64,000 nt of DNA from Bactrocera neohumeralis (Eukaryota > Arthropoda > Insecta > Diptera > Tephritidae). Location: contig NW_026089623.1 of assembly GCF_024586455.1 (NCBI RefSeq), forward strand, positions 7,846,204 through 7,910,203. Reading direction: 5' to 3'. Positions 11,387 through 23,895 of the stretch are shown one piece after another (the first letter of the stretch is position 1; each line of letters starts with the position of its first letter). The notes under the pieces are model-generated. The model ran no database searches. It was not told where the DNA came from and worked only from the letters and a program-made list of their open reading frames with translations. A program made the position numbers and the translations under genes.

Positions 11387-11957
11387 GATTTAAGATCGTC
11401 CAAAACCTGGAAATGAAACGATATTAACCAATAATATAATCGAGTGATAATTTTTTGTACCTTTTACCATCTTTATGAAAATTCCTTAGCTATGTTCTTC
11501 ATTTGTTTTTGATGCAGTTTTTTGTCTCTTGCCTCTAAAATACATTTAAGCATAATTTAGTGCGTCCTTAGTAATTTTTTTCATAAATAATTAAATATGC
11601 AGTGATTTCAACATAACTATTTTCGATCGAGTCTGCAAGTTTTTCTATTGAAATGGATTCAATGGTTAGACCAATTTATGTACAAGTATGTCAAAATGAG
11701 TCTAATACGTTGTGAATTTTATACCATTTCCTTTTTAATTGTAAATTTAAGATCTGCCTAAACCTGTAAATGAACCGATATTAACTTATAATATAATCGA
11801 GTAATATTTACTTGCACCTTTTACCATCTTATTGAAAATTCATTAGCTATGACCTTAGAAACTTTTTTACATAAATAATTAAATACTCATATGCAAGTTT
11901 TTCTATCAAAATGGATTAGACCAATTTGTGGATGTCAAAATGAGTCTAATATAAATC
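11387..11957 (+). repeat. Two diverged tandem copies, period about 353 bp
   Basis: The stretch TTTAAGATCGTCC, GAAACGATATTAACC, ATAATATAATCGAGT, CCTTTTACCATCTT, then CTTAGCTATG (from 11389) recurs in the same order from 11745. A second shared stretch with TTTTTCTAT, AAATGGATT, TTAGACCAATTT and AAAATGAGTCTAATA occurs at about 11640-11706 and 11898-11952. The second copy is shorter in the middle. Confidence 0.65.
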
Positions 11958-11959
11958 AC

Positions 11960-13143
11960 TATGTATGTATATGCATCATACTCGTGCTGCGAGAAGGTAA
12001 AGTTATACCAATGGCCAAAATATTTGTCTCTGTTACTGACCACCATTTTTACTACCAAATTATATAAAAAACATTTTCGCCTTATTGTTATTTTCAAAAT
12101 GAAGCCAACCACCCAGCAACGAGGTCCACATATCCGATATTTGACGGCTTTGTTTAATTTCGACAATTTCTAGGCGAGAAGTTGTTGGTCAAATTAGGAC
12201 GCTATTTCTGCAAGGATTTATTCAGATTGGTCTTTGATTTATTTATTGTAAAGTTAAAGATGCTATGAGTATTAATATTATATTATAATGATATCTTTCT
12301 TTCACAGTTTTGAATTCAGTTCGTTTGACACACGTGTACATATATACATATGTTGCATTAGTTATAGGAGAGCTGTATACTACTTCAATCACATTAAATG
12401 ACTAACCGTCCCCATTAAAAATAACCGTTGGAAATATACTTTCTATAATATACTTGGTTATGCTACTTATAGACTCAATTCCAAATACACGTCTTCTTTT
12501 TTCTACAGCTCTTTGGCCTATTGTGCGTGAGAAATCCAGACAACTCAGCTTTATCACATCTTCCTCCAACTCATCGATTCATCTTGATATTCATCTTTAC
12601 CTGTTCTTAGTATTTCATTCTATGGCTTCTTTGTGCCCTTTTAGTGTCAATTCTTGTTACATTGCCTAGCTATCTTATTCGCTGCGCCTTGATAAAATGT
12701 GTTGCTTTTGAGATATACCAACTTAGGTTTAAAAATTCTCAAAATCGACTTCTCCTAGCTCCCGTACACCTAATATAAAGATTTTCAAACTTCCATTTGG
12801 CTTTATACCCTATATATTGACGAATCTGTGAGGCATCTTAATTACAAGTATACTTAAAGATAATGTCTTTTCAGTAATAATTTCTAGTCTATTCCACCCC
12901 TAGCTTCATTAGGTATATGGGTATTATAATTAGTATTTCAAACTTCCTGTTGATTTTATACCGTATTTATCGCTCAACGTGGATATACTTTATCTTTATT
13001 CTAAAAATATGTGTAATATTTATTTGTTAAGTCGAGAATATTGACAGTATATCCCAACTTTTGATGCTGTTTCCGAAAAAGTTGTACAAATTTTGCACCG
13101 TTGTGAAAAAGTCTATATTTCCACAAAACTGCTAACGGCATTA
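11960..13143. other. AT-rich spacer with a dispersed-repeat fragment at about 12690-13060
   Basis: No gene recognised. From about 12690 to 13060 phrases such as AACTTCCATTTGGCTTTATA and TATATTGACGAATCTGTGAG match the unnamed dispersed family seen also near 25690-25760. Frames at 11906-12173 and 12454-12669 carry no motifs. Confidence 0.45.
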
Positions 13144-14985
13144 TTTACACCAGCAGAGTTGACAGTAGGCAGCATCTAGTATTTTGGAATAACTCAACCA
13201 AAAACGATTAACTGGTCCATATTTATAACACGAAACTTAGTCCGGTTTTGTAAAAACGTACTGTTTTCTTTTGGAAAAAGTATTGAAGTCGGGCCTTACA
13301 GCCTATCTAGAATTTGACGTTCTTCGTAATCATTTAATATTTTGTTTGTGAAGTTTCCCAAGTAATAAGAAGGTGTGTCGTACACATTTTCGAAAAATGT
13401 AGAGGTCTGTGGTTCTGTGGTTCTTGCAAACCCTCCGTTCTTATGTGTGTCAAATGTGTGTCATGCGGAGGTATCTCCAACAGCAATAATTGTCGAATCT
13501 TCTCCAGTAGGCTTCTCAACCAACACTGCAATTACATTATACTCGTATGAGCCACAATCAATAGAAATATTTTGGGCAGGTGTACTTTTCAGAAGGCTGA
13601 CTAAAAAACTTGTAAATTTTGGGCAATTTTTGTTTACCTTCTTATTTTCTTGGCATGTTTTGCTTTTAAATGCACCACTGGGTTTCTTCTTTTTATCCAT
13701 AATTTTAGTTTTTTAGTTTATTTCGACAATGCAATATTACGTTATGCACGAGTAGGTAGGTACTCACTGTTCACTCACAACGGTAGAAGTAAAATAAATG
13801 TAAAGAGATCATTGTACGCTACAAGTGTCGTTGAAGAATCCCCGGATAAAAAATTATCACCGTTAGTGTTACCATGTTTAACGGTGGAGACCATGAACGA
13901 TCTTCTGCCCACTGACCTGAAATTATGTATGTACCAGAGACCTGCACGATTAAGGTAGGCATCGTACGATTACGTTACTAAGTAACACTTCTGACGATTA
14001 CCACGATGCGAAGGTAACATTGCGCATCGGCATCGCGGCATCGTGGCATCGTACGATTACTATCTGGTATCGTCAATGGCAAATGAAACGAAGTACATAC
14101 ATACATAAAAGCAAAATCTTGTGATTTTTCTTTCATATTTACCTTATATTAGGATAAAATTAATAAAATTCTCTTCATTTAAACATAAATTAATTCAATA
14201 AATAAAAATAAATTAAATATAATTCGTTAATTTCCATTATATAGATTTAAATAATAGCACAAATGCAAAAACTTTGCTAATGCGAAAATGCCAGTTCTTT
14301 TCTTCGCGCACAATACTAATTGAGTAACATGTTAGTAATCGGCGATGCCGCGATGCCGATACCCACGATGCCGATGCCCACGATGCCAAAGTACCGTTAC
14401 GTAGCGCGTACTCGCCGCATCGGCATCGCCGCTTGCTAACATGTTACTTTTTTAATTACTCGTGCAGGTCTCTGGTATGTACCTACTGCAGGCGACTTGT
14501 ATTTTTTCACGATATTTCGCGTTATACAATGAGCTGTAGCCGAAATATATATCATATATTTGGCACGATTTATTGACCTAACGGACATCAATATGAGTGG
14601 TAAAAATAATTAAAATTGAACCACTATATTGACCAGTACAAAAAAGTTTATTGACATTAGCTTACTTACTCCTGATATACATAGCATTAACTTTTTAACC
14701 GTTCTCGAAAAAACTCTTAACGCAAATACTATACCACTATCCGTCGAATTGACAACACTGTCAACCTACAGAAAGTATTTAGGAGAACTCCATAGGCATA
14801 ACTTTTGTTGTCATGATTAAAGTGGGGTTGCAACCTGTCATATTTATTTTGAAAATGGGAGAAATTTCCAGAAGTTCCGTTTGATCGAGATTTCTGGTAA
14901 AGATTCAAGGGCCCCCTGAGCCTGAGGGCACCGGGGCACTGCCTCGCCTCGCCCCTAGATAGCTACGCCAGTGCCCCAAACAGTT
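13144..14985 (-). mobile_element. hAT element remnant (ZMYM1-like type), 5' half
   Basis: On the minus strand a frame beginning at 13700 reads MDKKKKPSGAFKSKT and resembles the basic N-terminus of ZMYM1-like hAT transposases. Further down (13330 to 13144) decayed sequence matches the TTF-type zinc-finger segment seen more clearly at 36405-36730; both end at TAGGCAGC[A/G]TCTAGTATTTTGG. Near 14985 the minus strand reads CACTGGCGTAGCTATCTAGG, which looks like a terminal repeat of this group (compare 26381 and 46578). Everything C-terminal of the zinc finger is missing. The 540-bp MITE at 13935-14474 lies inside the interval. Confidence 0.5.
13935..14474. mobile_element. hAT-type MITE, 540 bp, with 8-bp target duplication
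   Basis: The ends are CAGAGACCTGCACGA and its inverse TCGTGCAGGTCTCTG. The element is flanked on both sides by GTATGTAC (13927-13934 and 14475-14482), an exact 8-bp duplication, which is the mark of the hAT superfamily. No transposase is present. Next to each end lie clustered copies of GGCATCG or its complement CGATGCC (about 14025-14055 and 14340-14425), likely transposase-binding subterminal repeats. Removing the element and one duplication copy restores a continuous flank. Confidence 0.88.
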
Positions 14986-16198
14986 GTTAAAGTCATTTTT
15001 CGGTATAGCTTTCAAGTTTGAATAAATAATAATACATTTTTATTTTGTAAGTATTTGCTTTGAAATTATAAAATTTTAGAAATCTTAAATGAGAGATTAT
15101 ATGGGAACGCCCTTTCAATGTCACTATCAGTGAAACAACTGATCTCCAATTGTGTTTGAGTACGGCGTCTTTATACACTATTTCTAACCGTCTGGAGAAA
15201 TAAAGTACCGATTTTAAATTGAATATGAGTGAAAATACTTAAAATTTTCAAAGTGAATTGAAATTCAGTTCATATATATGTTCGCGGCGAATTGATTTGC
15301 AAGTATTAACGTAATAATATACATATGGGAAAATGAAACGAATTTTTCACAAAATAAATAAAATATAATACCAATAAATTCATGGATCAGAGGATCCTCA
15401 ACTTATAAGTAGTAGGTTTAGTTGAATCAAACTAAGCACAATGTACTACATTTTGCTCAAATGGGCTCAGGAGTTACCATCAAACCAAACGAAACACGTA
15501 ATTTAGATATAATATATATTAATTTTCAGAGAAGTTGTTAGGGTATTTCCAAGGAAATTACATGATGGAATTGAAAAAACTGAATAGTCCAAATAAAAGC
15601 CCTAATGTACATATATAGAATTTCACACATTTTCGGCATTAAAATATAATAATGTGCAGCTTTATACATAAGTATGTCACTTTATACGTTTCCGATTCAT
15701 TGCTTCTGTGGGCGTGGTAATGGTACAATTCAGACCATATCAATACTAACCTTCTCATGGTGCTAAAAAATATATATGTATGTACTATACCAAGATTCAT
15801 CAAAATATCTAAATTTCGATTCAAATTATGACGTACGGCCGAACAGACAGTCTCCCGTATTTCAACTTGTCTTGTCTTCCAGGCTATTTAGGTATGTAGT
15901 ATATATACACCATCAAACAAAATAAAGTTCAATCATGGTTATCGTAATTTAGTATGTATTTAGTTTTAAGTTTAGGGCAATTCCCTCAGCATTTCATAGG
16001 GAATTTCCGTAAACAATCCCAATATTGTATTTGGCATTTTGTGAGTGAACTGCGTCAGAGTAAAGTGTAAAATATCTTTTTTTAAACAGCATTATTTAAT
16101 TTTTCTTGTTTTTTTGAGAATAAAATTGTACTTTAAAGTCAGGGGTAACTAAATTTTAGTTAACAAATTACCAAATAAAGAGGATGACACTTATTATT
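14986..16198. other. AT-rich spacer, dispersed-repeat scrap only
   Basis: No gene recognised. Near 15830-15890 (CGAACAGACAGTC, then ATTTCAACTTGTC) there is a scrap of the unnamed dispersed repeat (compare 34065-34110). Confidence 0.45.
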
Positions 16199-17056
16199 GG
16201 CAGACATTTTTATTGAAGCCCCTGGTGATGTCATCTATATGTCGACTGGTGCGTTAGAATCTGCTATCTTTATCGATTGTCCAGTGATTCATGACATTTC
16301 ATTGATTGGAAGGGAATTTATTGCGTTTTAAGTGTCAGTATATTTGTGTTATCGGCGCGAAAATGAGCTTCGAACAAAGAGCCATCATTAAATTTTGTTT
16401 TAAAATTGTTAAAACTTTTACCGAAATGTTTCAATTGATGAAACAAGTTTATGGCGATGATTGCATTGCCCGTAGCAGAGTGCACGAGTGGATTCAACGT
16501 TTTCAAAGTGGTCGTGAGGACATAAATGACGATCAACATGTGGGCCAATCAAAATCCGTGATCACCGAAAATTCCATCGAAACTGTGCGTGAATTCATCA
16601 AAAATCAGCCGAAATCATCATTGAAATTCATGGAATGAAATTGGACATCTCCAAAACATCGATTTATCTCATTTTGACCGAACGTTTGGGCTTACGAAAG
16701 GTGTAAAATCAGAATCCAACATTCGAAGAACATCATTAAACCGATTATTTGATCAAAAACTACATTTTAACCATTAGCCACTCTCCGTATTTACCTGATA
16801 TGGCACAGTGCGACTTCTTAAATTTCGGAAAAATGCATTTGTCCATGAAAGGAAAGCGTCATGCAGTCGTAGAGGCCCTTCAATAGGCTTGCACCGGCAT
16901 ACTGGCGGCCATACCGGCCCACGTGCTAAAACACTCGTTCGACATGCTTTTGGACCGTGCAAATAGCTGTATTGAAGCATAAGGAGACTATTTTGAATAA
17001 ACCAAATTGATTTTGCCGAGAAAACCATGTGTTCTGTTTTTTTAAGTCCTGTTTAC
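16199..17056 (+). mobile_element. Deleted mariner, copy in block B
   Basis: Same element as at 5753. ATG 16363 starts MSFEQRAIIKFCFKIVKTF. The N-terminal region runs to about 16635 (QRFQSGREDINDD, ENSIETVREFIKN). After a shift and a short HLGLRK-like piece the sequence passes by the same internal deletion to the C-terminal end (KMHLSMKGKRH at about 16830, LDRANSCIEA at about 16950). The catalytic core is missing. It differs from block A by scattered substitutions and small indels, including about 25 extra bases near 16893. Confidence 0.75.
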
Positions 17057-17814
17057 TTTGAAAAGCACGTTGTATGAGGATTGGCAAAGGCAAGGTATGG
17101 AAAACCATAAACCATTAGGAACAACACAAAATTAAAAACACTATGTGGCAAGGTAACCCAAAAAAATATCCACTAAATTCATGATGAGAAATAAGTCCTG
17201 CAAATATCTCTTTATATACAGAGTAAAAAAGTTTGGTTATGTTGGGAATGAAGAGTATTTTACCAGTAATAAAGCTCTTCTTCGCGCAGCAAATATAAAA
17301 ACAGGCTCAATTTTACGAATAGTTACGGTAACATGTCAAAATGATCTGCAATCACGTTATTAGGTCATGCAAATCGAAATTTTAGGGGAAAAATTCTAAA
17401 AGATGTAACCAGATGTGGTGTAAGCCTAAAAAATATTTCCCACACAGTTAAGCGTGAGTGGGTAACTCATGGTTTGGGGCTGCTTTTCATCGGCAAGAGG
17501 TGGAAGAATTGTTAAAATTTACTGCAAGAAGAATGGTGAGTTCTAAAATGATAAATTAAAAGAAAATCTTTCGAAAAGTGCCTGAGTGATAATATCTTTC
17601 AACAGGATAATGAGCCCAAACAAAAGAGCAGGATAGCACAGCGGTTTTTTTTTATTGAAACAGGGATTACACAATTAGAGTAGCTCCCTTTATCACCACA
17701 CTTAAACCCAATAATGCATCTTTGAACTATATTGAAAGAAAAATTCCATAACAGACCCGGGTAGACATTTTCTGGTGAAGAATGCAGCAAGGGTTGCAAA
17801 CAATTCCTTCTTCT
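17057..17814 (+). mobile_element. Tc1-like transposase remnant, copy in block B
   Basis: Nearly identical to 6611-7367, with the same decayed Tc1 motifs and the same stops. No terminal repeats recognised. Confidence 0.55.
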
Positions 17815-18312
17815 TAAGTGGCGCAGACACCGCTTAAGCGAGTAAAGCCGAGTTAACAACTGCGCGCCGTGTGGATATTCCACGCGTAGCCAGGTCCTTC
17901 TCCACCTGGTCCTTCCAACGGAGTGGAGGTCTTCCTCTTCCTCTGCTTCCCCTGGCGGGTACTGCGTCGAATACTTTCATAGCTGGAGTGTTTTGCGTAG
18001 CCGCTGTCTTTTAATTCGCTGATCTATGTCAATGTCGTCGTATATCTCGTACAGCTCGTCGTTCCATCGAATGCGATATTCGCCGTGGCCAATGCGCAAA
18101 AGACCATAAATCTTTCGCAGAACTTTTCTCTCGAAAACTCGCAACGTCGTTGAGGTCATCGTCCAAGCCTATGGCTTATATGGCTATGCATATAGCAGGA
18201 CGCGAATTATAGAGTTTGGTTTGTTCGTCGAGAGAGGACTTTACATTTCGATTGCCTACTCAGTTCGAAGTAGCACCTGTTGGCAAGAGTTATCTTGCGT
18301 TAGATTTCCAGG
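17815..18312 (-). mobile_element. RTE-like LINE copy 3, 3' end only
   Basis: The minus strand shows the C-terminal RTE tail (TLRVFERKVLRKIYGLLRIG at about 18155, then GEYRIRWNDELYEIYDD). The 5' side stops abruptly at about 18312 within NRCYFELS-type sequence and is followed by the Tigger remnant. Confidence 0.8.
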
Positions 18313-19500
18313 CTGTACGTCCATCGTGTACGTTTATTATGGACTGGCTTAAAAATAGCACTGTGGTCAGAAGATATGACTAACACAACGTTTGGGTTTT
18401 GTTCCAATGTAGAATTAACTTCATTATTAGCAGCCGCTATAGGTTTTTTTTGTTATAAAGTCTGTTAAAAGATGTTTTTTTTTTGGTTTCTCCAGTTATT
18501 TAAATAATTCTTGATATTCCACAACACAAGATTTAAGTTTACGTTGGAATTGTAATATACATACATAGTACATTTCGGGATCATGAGCAAGAAAATGTTG
18601 TTCCAAACTTGAAGCAAATTTTAAGCCCTCACATATTAAATTAGCCGTTAAAACCTGGCCTTCACCTTCGTCTTCGTCGATATCGACATCTTTATTATCA
18701 TTGATAGTGAATCAAGTCCTCATCATCAATAGGACCTTCTGAATCTAAAATACATATTTACATATATCTTAACGTTTGCTTGATGTAGTACATTTTAAAT
18801 TCTGCTGTAATACCCTGATCGAGATCCTGGCTAGGTGCATTATCAATAAGCAAAACGATTTTGAATTCTAAACCTTTTTGTGTCATATATTTCTGGACTT
18901 CAGGAACATGATCGTTATTAAACCAATCTTTCAACAGAATAGCCGTCATCCATGCCTTTTTATTCGCCATAAGATGAACTGGTAGTTGTTTAATGTCCTT
19001 ACCTTTTGAAACTCTTGGTACAAGGGCTTCGTTGATTAAGAGTGGCTTCAAAATTTTATCGCCAGCTGCGATAAAGGCACCACCTGTCTTTTGATATTTT
19101 GCTATGAATTTGCTTTCAAAACAATGCCGTTTCGTCGGCATTAAATATTTGATCTGGGGTACATACATACTATGTCTATTTACTCCTTAGAATTACTTTT
19201 GCTAATTCATCCGGATAGGTTTTTGCAGCATTTTCGTCTGCTGATGCCAATTCTCCTGGAATTTTTACATTGTAAAAATCGTGTCTTTTCAGAAAACCTG
19301 TTAGTCATCCATGACTTGCATTGAAAACAATTTTATTTGTTTTTATTTTTGAAGTGGGTTGTATATTCTTTCTCATTAATAATCTTCCCATCTATAGGAA
19401 TTTTTGCTTCCTGTAAATCTTCAATCCATAACACCATATGTTTTTCAGTTTTCTACAAAGTATAATATTGACTATAATAAGTTGTTTTTGAACTAAGTAA
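18313..19500 (-). mobile_element. pogo/Tigger transposon remnant
   Basis: A 136-codon minus-strand frame at 19168-18758 matches the DDE_1 domain of pogo/Tigger transposases. It contains GDKILKPLLINEA, then NKKAWMTAILLKDWF, then IVLLIDNAPSQD, which carries a catalytic Asp. Upstream on the same strand (19200-19450) decayed sequence reads as the CENP-B-type HTH region (HMVLWIEDLQEAKIPIDGK). Downstream (18660-18720) an acidic stretch (DSEGPIDDEDL) is typical of the C-terminus. Stops and frameshifts separate the parts and no terminal repeats were found. It belongs to a different lineage from the element at 59796. Confidence 0.7.
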
Positions 19501-22500
19501 TGAACCAGAAGTTACTCATTGTCGAATTGAACTCTCATTTTTTTTAATTGTTCTTATTGTCGCTTCTTTATTTCAAAAGCTCTGCCAACAGATGTTAAAC
19601 CTTAGCCCCTTTTTAGACTTGCTTATTGCAATTTTCTAAAATAACAATTTAGATAATATTACCTATGAGAAATTATTACCAATTCCGATTATGTAATTTG
19701 AAAATTTCACCAATTTATACAACAAATAATTAATTTAAACTTTATCTTTAATAACTTTATTGAAATTATATATTGCGTCATCTGAAAACTGATATGTTAA
19801 ATAAAAAGGGTATTTCCCTTAAACTAAACGAGCCGTGAAGTAGAGTTGGCATTTTGATGATTCTTGTTAAATAAAACAGTGCGTGTCATTTCAAAATCGT
19901 GTAAAAAAGACCGTATAAAAAAATATTTTTCTGTACTTACTATATATCATTATTGGCTTCCGAGAAACGATTTACCTGAGCTGAGTTAATTGTACACGAA
20001 ACGCCCAGAATACAATTCACAAGTTAAAAATAAACAAATTCCAACAATTTTAAAGTTTTCCCATAGAATGTGAGTCTTTGCTATGAAGTTTGTAGTAGTA
20101 ATTTACAGGGTTGTTACAGTTTTTGGTTAAAAAAAAAAATCACATTGAAACTTACATATGTATGAGCATATATTGATTTACAGAAGATCTATGAAAAATA
20201 TTGAAAGTCGGATCCTAATGGTAAATAGTTATTTATTTTGGCTTTTCCAAGATGCGTCCTTATACTAATAATATCAATCCGGATTAAGATATGAATTCTA
20301 AAGGAGGCATTAGTATATGAAATCTTATAATAAATAAATATATACTTTGTTACCAAAGAATTTATTGTTTATTTGTTTAATGTTTATTTTTATAAAACGT
20401 TTTTATTTTTGAATATAAACATACATATGTACATACATTAGATAAAAGTTAATTATTATATTGCAACCTGTGGTCTATTGTGCGTATGTGTACGTACTGA
20501 TTTTTTCTCAACATTCCCAAATTATATTTATTTTGATTTTTACAACAGTTATATCTACTTTGGATATACATATATTAAAATATTTCATTAACACTCTTAC
20601 CAAAAAAATGAGTTGTATTTAAAAAAACCCAATTTAGACCAGAAAATCGTATAGAAACGCTATTGGTCGCCGACGATGCCTGCAACTTTACCGCTGTTTA
20701 TTTGTACGTATTATAAACATAGACATGGATAAAATTCTGAATGTATGAACACGGGCACATACTTGTGTTATATAAACATCTTGTACATACATATACATAC
20801 TTACATTCACTGTCCAATGAAATGTACATAAGTTTTTTCGTCTGTTATATGTATAGGGCTAACGGATTCCACATATTTGGTTGGGACAGCGCATTAGGTC
20901 TGTCCAATTATGAATATTATTGTAATTTTAATCTAAGGTAGAAAAATTAATTCTTTTGTTGACCCAGTTTGGTATAAAACCTTTTTGAATATTCACTTTC
21001 AAACATTCGTTACTATACGAAATTGTGAATTAATAATTAAAATTAAAAATGATAATGATAATGCTTTTGAACGTTCGTATAGTATTTTATCCACGTCATA
21101 GTGCAGGGTTGCGCGACTAGTCCCTAGGCGCAGAATTAGCCAAGAAGTAGAATTTCCAGACTATTACCGACGCACTCAATCACGCCAAAGCTCGAGAAGC
21201 TCACTTCTTAATTCTCCATAACTTAAAAATGAAGTTATGTCCAAAAACTTAATTGTGTTAGTCAACAGATTTCAAGTTAACTTTTTCTAATAATTGCAAC
21301 GATAAATAAATGTTTGAATTAAATGCTTTGCTACCCTTATATGCAGATATTCCGGTACAATTTGAAAAAAAATGTTTGACTGAAAGTCTGTGTATAAACT
21401 GATTTATACACTTATTCTTTAAAAGCATTGAAGTTGTAAGTAGGAAAATACCTTTGTCATATTTTTCTCTCGGCGGCGCAGAATATTTCACATATCAACG
21501 GAATGAAATAGTAAAGGGTCTGTAGTCAAAAAGTAAAGTTAAAATAGTTATGAATTGATTGAAATACATATGTTCATTTTAAACTAAAGTATGCTAGGGT
21601 GCAAACTACAGTTAAGTCCAAAACAATAAGTCCACTTAAGTTTGTTTAATAATTTTACGTTTGGACCAATATGTATAGTAAAAAAATGGGGACAAGCTTG
21701 AAAATTAATATATCATGTATGTACATACATATGTTTATAGTAGATATGTATCATATGTACGTTATCTGAGCGATTACAAAGTTGTGATCCGATTTTGAAC
21801 ATCTTTATATATGTATGTGGTGTCATACCTTAAGGACAATATTTACGCAAAGTTTTATTCCAAATATTGGTGACTGATTTCTAACTTAACTTTGTATAAG
21901 AATGAACGTGGTTTTATCCGATTTTACAATTTTCATCAAATGCTAGCAATTTATTATAGCTGTAGCAGTTCGTGAGTTACATGATTTTTTTCGTTCGTGT
22001 GTGACATGATTTTCTTTTTAATTATAACACTTTTGCATTTTTCGGTTAATGCGATTTTGTGGTCGTAGCAACGTTTCAAATATACCATTGCAATATCAAC
22101 TTTCCAAAATATTCTAATATTCAGTGAAGTTATCGGTTGAATGAAACGACAAATGGACATACATATATCCGAATGGTTCTTACAAACGGAACTCTGTGCA
22201 ACAGGTTACGAGAGTACAGATCTAAAATCTATGTATACATGTGTACATTCAATCGAGTGCAATAGTTTGCTCCACATTTTTATTTACTTATTTATAATTT
22301 TTGCATATACATTAGTCGTCTAAGTGGGAATTCATAACTCTCTAAATTAATTTCGTAACAACTTAGTTCAAATATTTGTACAGTTTTGTTGTTATATTTG
22401 AACAATGTACACCCTAATGAGCTGCTGCTCAACGCAAAAGTGTCTGAGTGCAAAACCCAAACCATTGGTACGGATAAATTTTAACCAAACGGATAACTGG

Positions 22501-22806
22501 TAAAAGCACCACCAATCAGCTAGTCGGAATATATATACATAAATGTGTGGTAATGAGTTCACCATCGTTCCGTCGTACTTTAAGATCAAGTTTTAAGACT
22601 CATTGATGGTGAATGAGGAATAAAAGTGCAGATCTATTTAGAAGGTCATTATGTAAACAATAAAATAATAGAGTTCCTATAACCGCGAATTTTTACCGAC
22701 TCTGAATATTTGTGAATTAAACAAATAGAATAAAACACACATTCCAAAAAGTTCTAAAATTGAAAAGTTTGTTTAAATTATCCATTACTAATTAATAAAT
22801 AAATAA
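19501..22806. other. AT-rich upstream region of gcm2, no further gene recognised
   Basis: Only short, motif-free frames occur. This stretch would hold the promoter and any 5' exon of gcm2. TATATATA-like sequence occurs near 22530, but AT content is so high that no promoter can be assigned. The GCM-site core CCCGCAT or ATGCGGG was not noticed here. Confidence 0.4.
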
Positions 22807-23183
22807 ATGAAAAAAAATAATAAGCTTTTGACACAATACCATACACCGAGTCTAGCACCATTAAAGTTGCGGACAGAAATTTCTTGGGATATTAATGACG
22901 TAATTATTCCAATTGTTAACGAATTCGATGAATTTGATGAGTGGGTTGATGGCCATCGCCGTCTAGTTTATTCGGCGTCTAATGAAGATGCGAAAAAACA
23001 TTCATCAGGCTGGGCCATGCGAAACACAAACAATCATAATATCAACATATTAAAAAAGAGTTGTCTGGGAGTACTTTATTGTTCGGCTAAATGCAAACTG
23101 GCAAATGGTAGCAATATAAATTTACGTCCTGCAATTTGTGATAAAGCCCGTCGTAAACAGCAGGGTAGACAATGCCCTAATCG
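22807..23183 (+). CDS. gcm2: gcm2 exon with first half of the GCM domain
   Basis: Glial-cells-missing family transcription factor, a zinc-containing DNA-binding protein of the nucleus. In flies gcm and gcm2 direct glial and haemocyte fate. Residues 27-126 are the N-terminal part of the GCM domain: WDIND, FDEFDEWVDGH (40-50), HSSGWAMRNTNNHN (65-78), ILKKSCLGVL (81-90), LRPAICDKARRKQQG (106-120), CPNR (123-126). The Cys residues at 86, 92, 96, 111 and 123 fit the metal-binding pattern. FDEWVDGH and KQQG/CPNR favour gcm2 over gcm, as far as I recall the fly proteins. ATG 22807 is the first in frame; a stop directly precedes it. An upstream exon or another start cannot be excluded, because the 26 residues before WDIND are unremarkable. 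The exon ends CG|GTAAAT in the middle of the Arg126 codon. Confidence 0.88.
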
Positions 23184-23895
23184 GTAAATATTTTTATTTA
23201 CTTATTATTTATTTATTTTGATTTAATATTTTATATTATCTATCTATAATAATGTCAAATTTAGTTCATTTTGAAATTTGCGATAACCGGTAAGTAATAA
23301 AATCAAGCAAACATTTTTAGTTTAAATGCGCTTTTTATGAAAGGACCTCTATTTTGATCACAGTAAAATTAAGCACTATTAGCTTTAACCATTGAATTAG
23401 ATTCAAATTTTTAAATTGCTCTAAGTACAAAAACTATGTATTAAAAGATAATATTTTTTTTATAGCGTTTTTCAATATTCTGGTATAAGTAAAATATAAA
23501 TATATACCTACATATGTATGTATATCGAGGAGTTTCATCTAATGTTCCTATTGTTGCTGTAAGCTCACATAACATACAAATCTATTAACCGAATGCTTAA
23601 GTTATTTCATCTAACAATATCCACAAAACTTTTACAAAGAATTTAATTCGCTAATACAATATACTAAATATTACTGTAACACAATTCGGAGTTTGTGGGA
23701 ACAAATTTGCTTAAAAAAATTAAGTAACTCCCGCTCCCACTAAATGTTATTTACACATGTACATATTTAACATATGTATATTGTAGTGTAAAAACAGGTA
23801 GAATCAAATTCACGTCTCCTTCCAGTACATACATATATGCATTTACCACCAATGAAGATATCTGGATAAAACCTTGCACTATTAGTAGGAATGTA
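23184..23895. other. Start of gcm2 intron, no element recognised
   Basis: AT-rich spacer between the donor site and the Tc3-like element. No motif recognised. Confidence 0.5.

Larger units (their letters stand above)
16199..18312. repeat. Composite block B (paralogue of 5753-7862)
   Basis: Same order and orientation as block A, about 10.45 kb away. Similarity ends at about 18312 inside the LINE, where pogo/Tigger sequence begins. Confidence 0.8.

Noticed and set aside
16318..16548. Minus-strand frames overlapping the mariner and LINE genes
   Set aside because: Shadows of the real coding sense on the opposite strand.
20741..22589. Several 60-80 codon frames upstream of gcm2
   Set aside because: Short, motif-free and overlapping on both strands; no splice or conservation evidence to support a gene.
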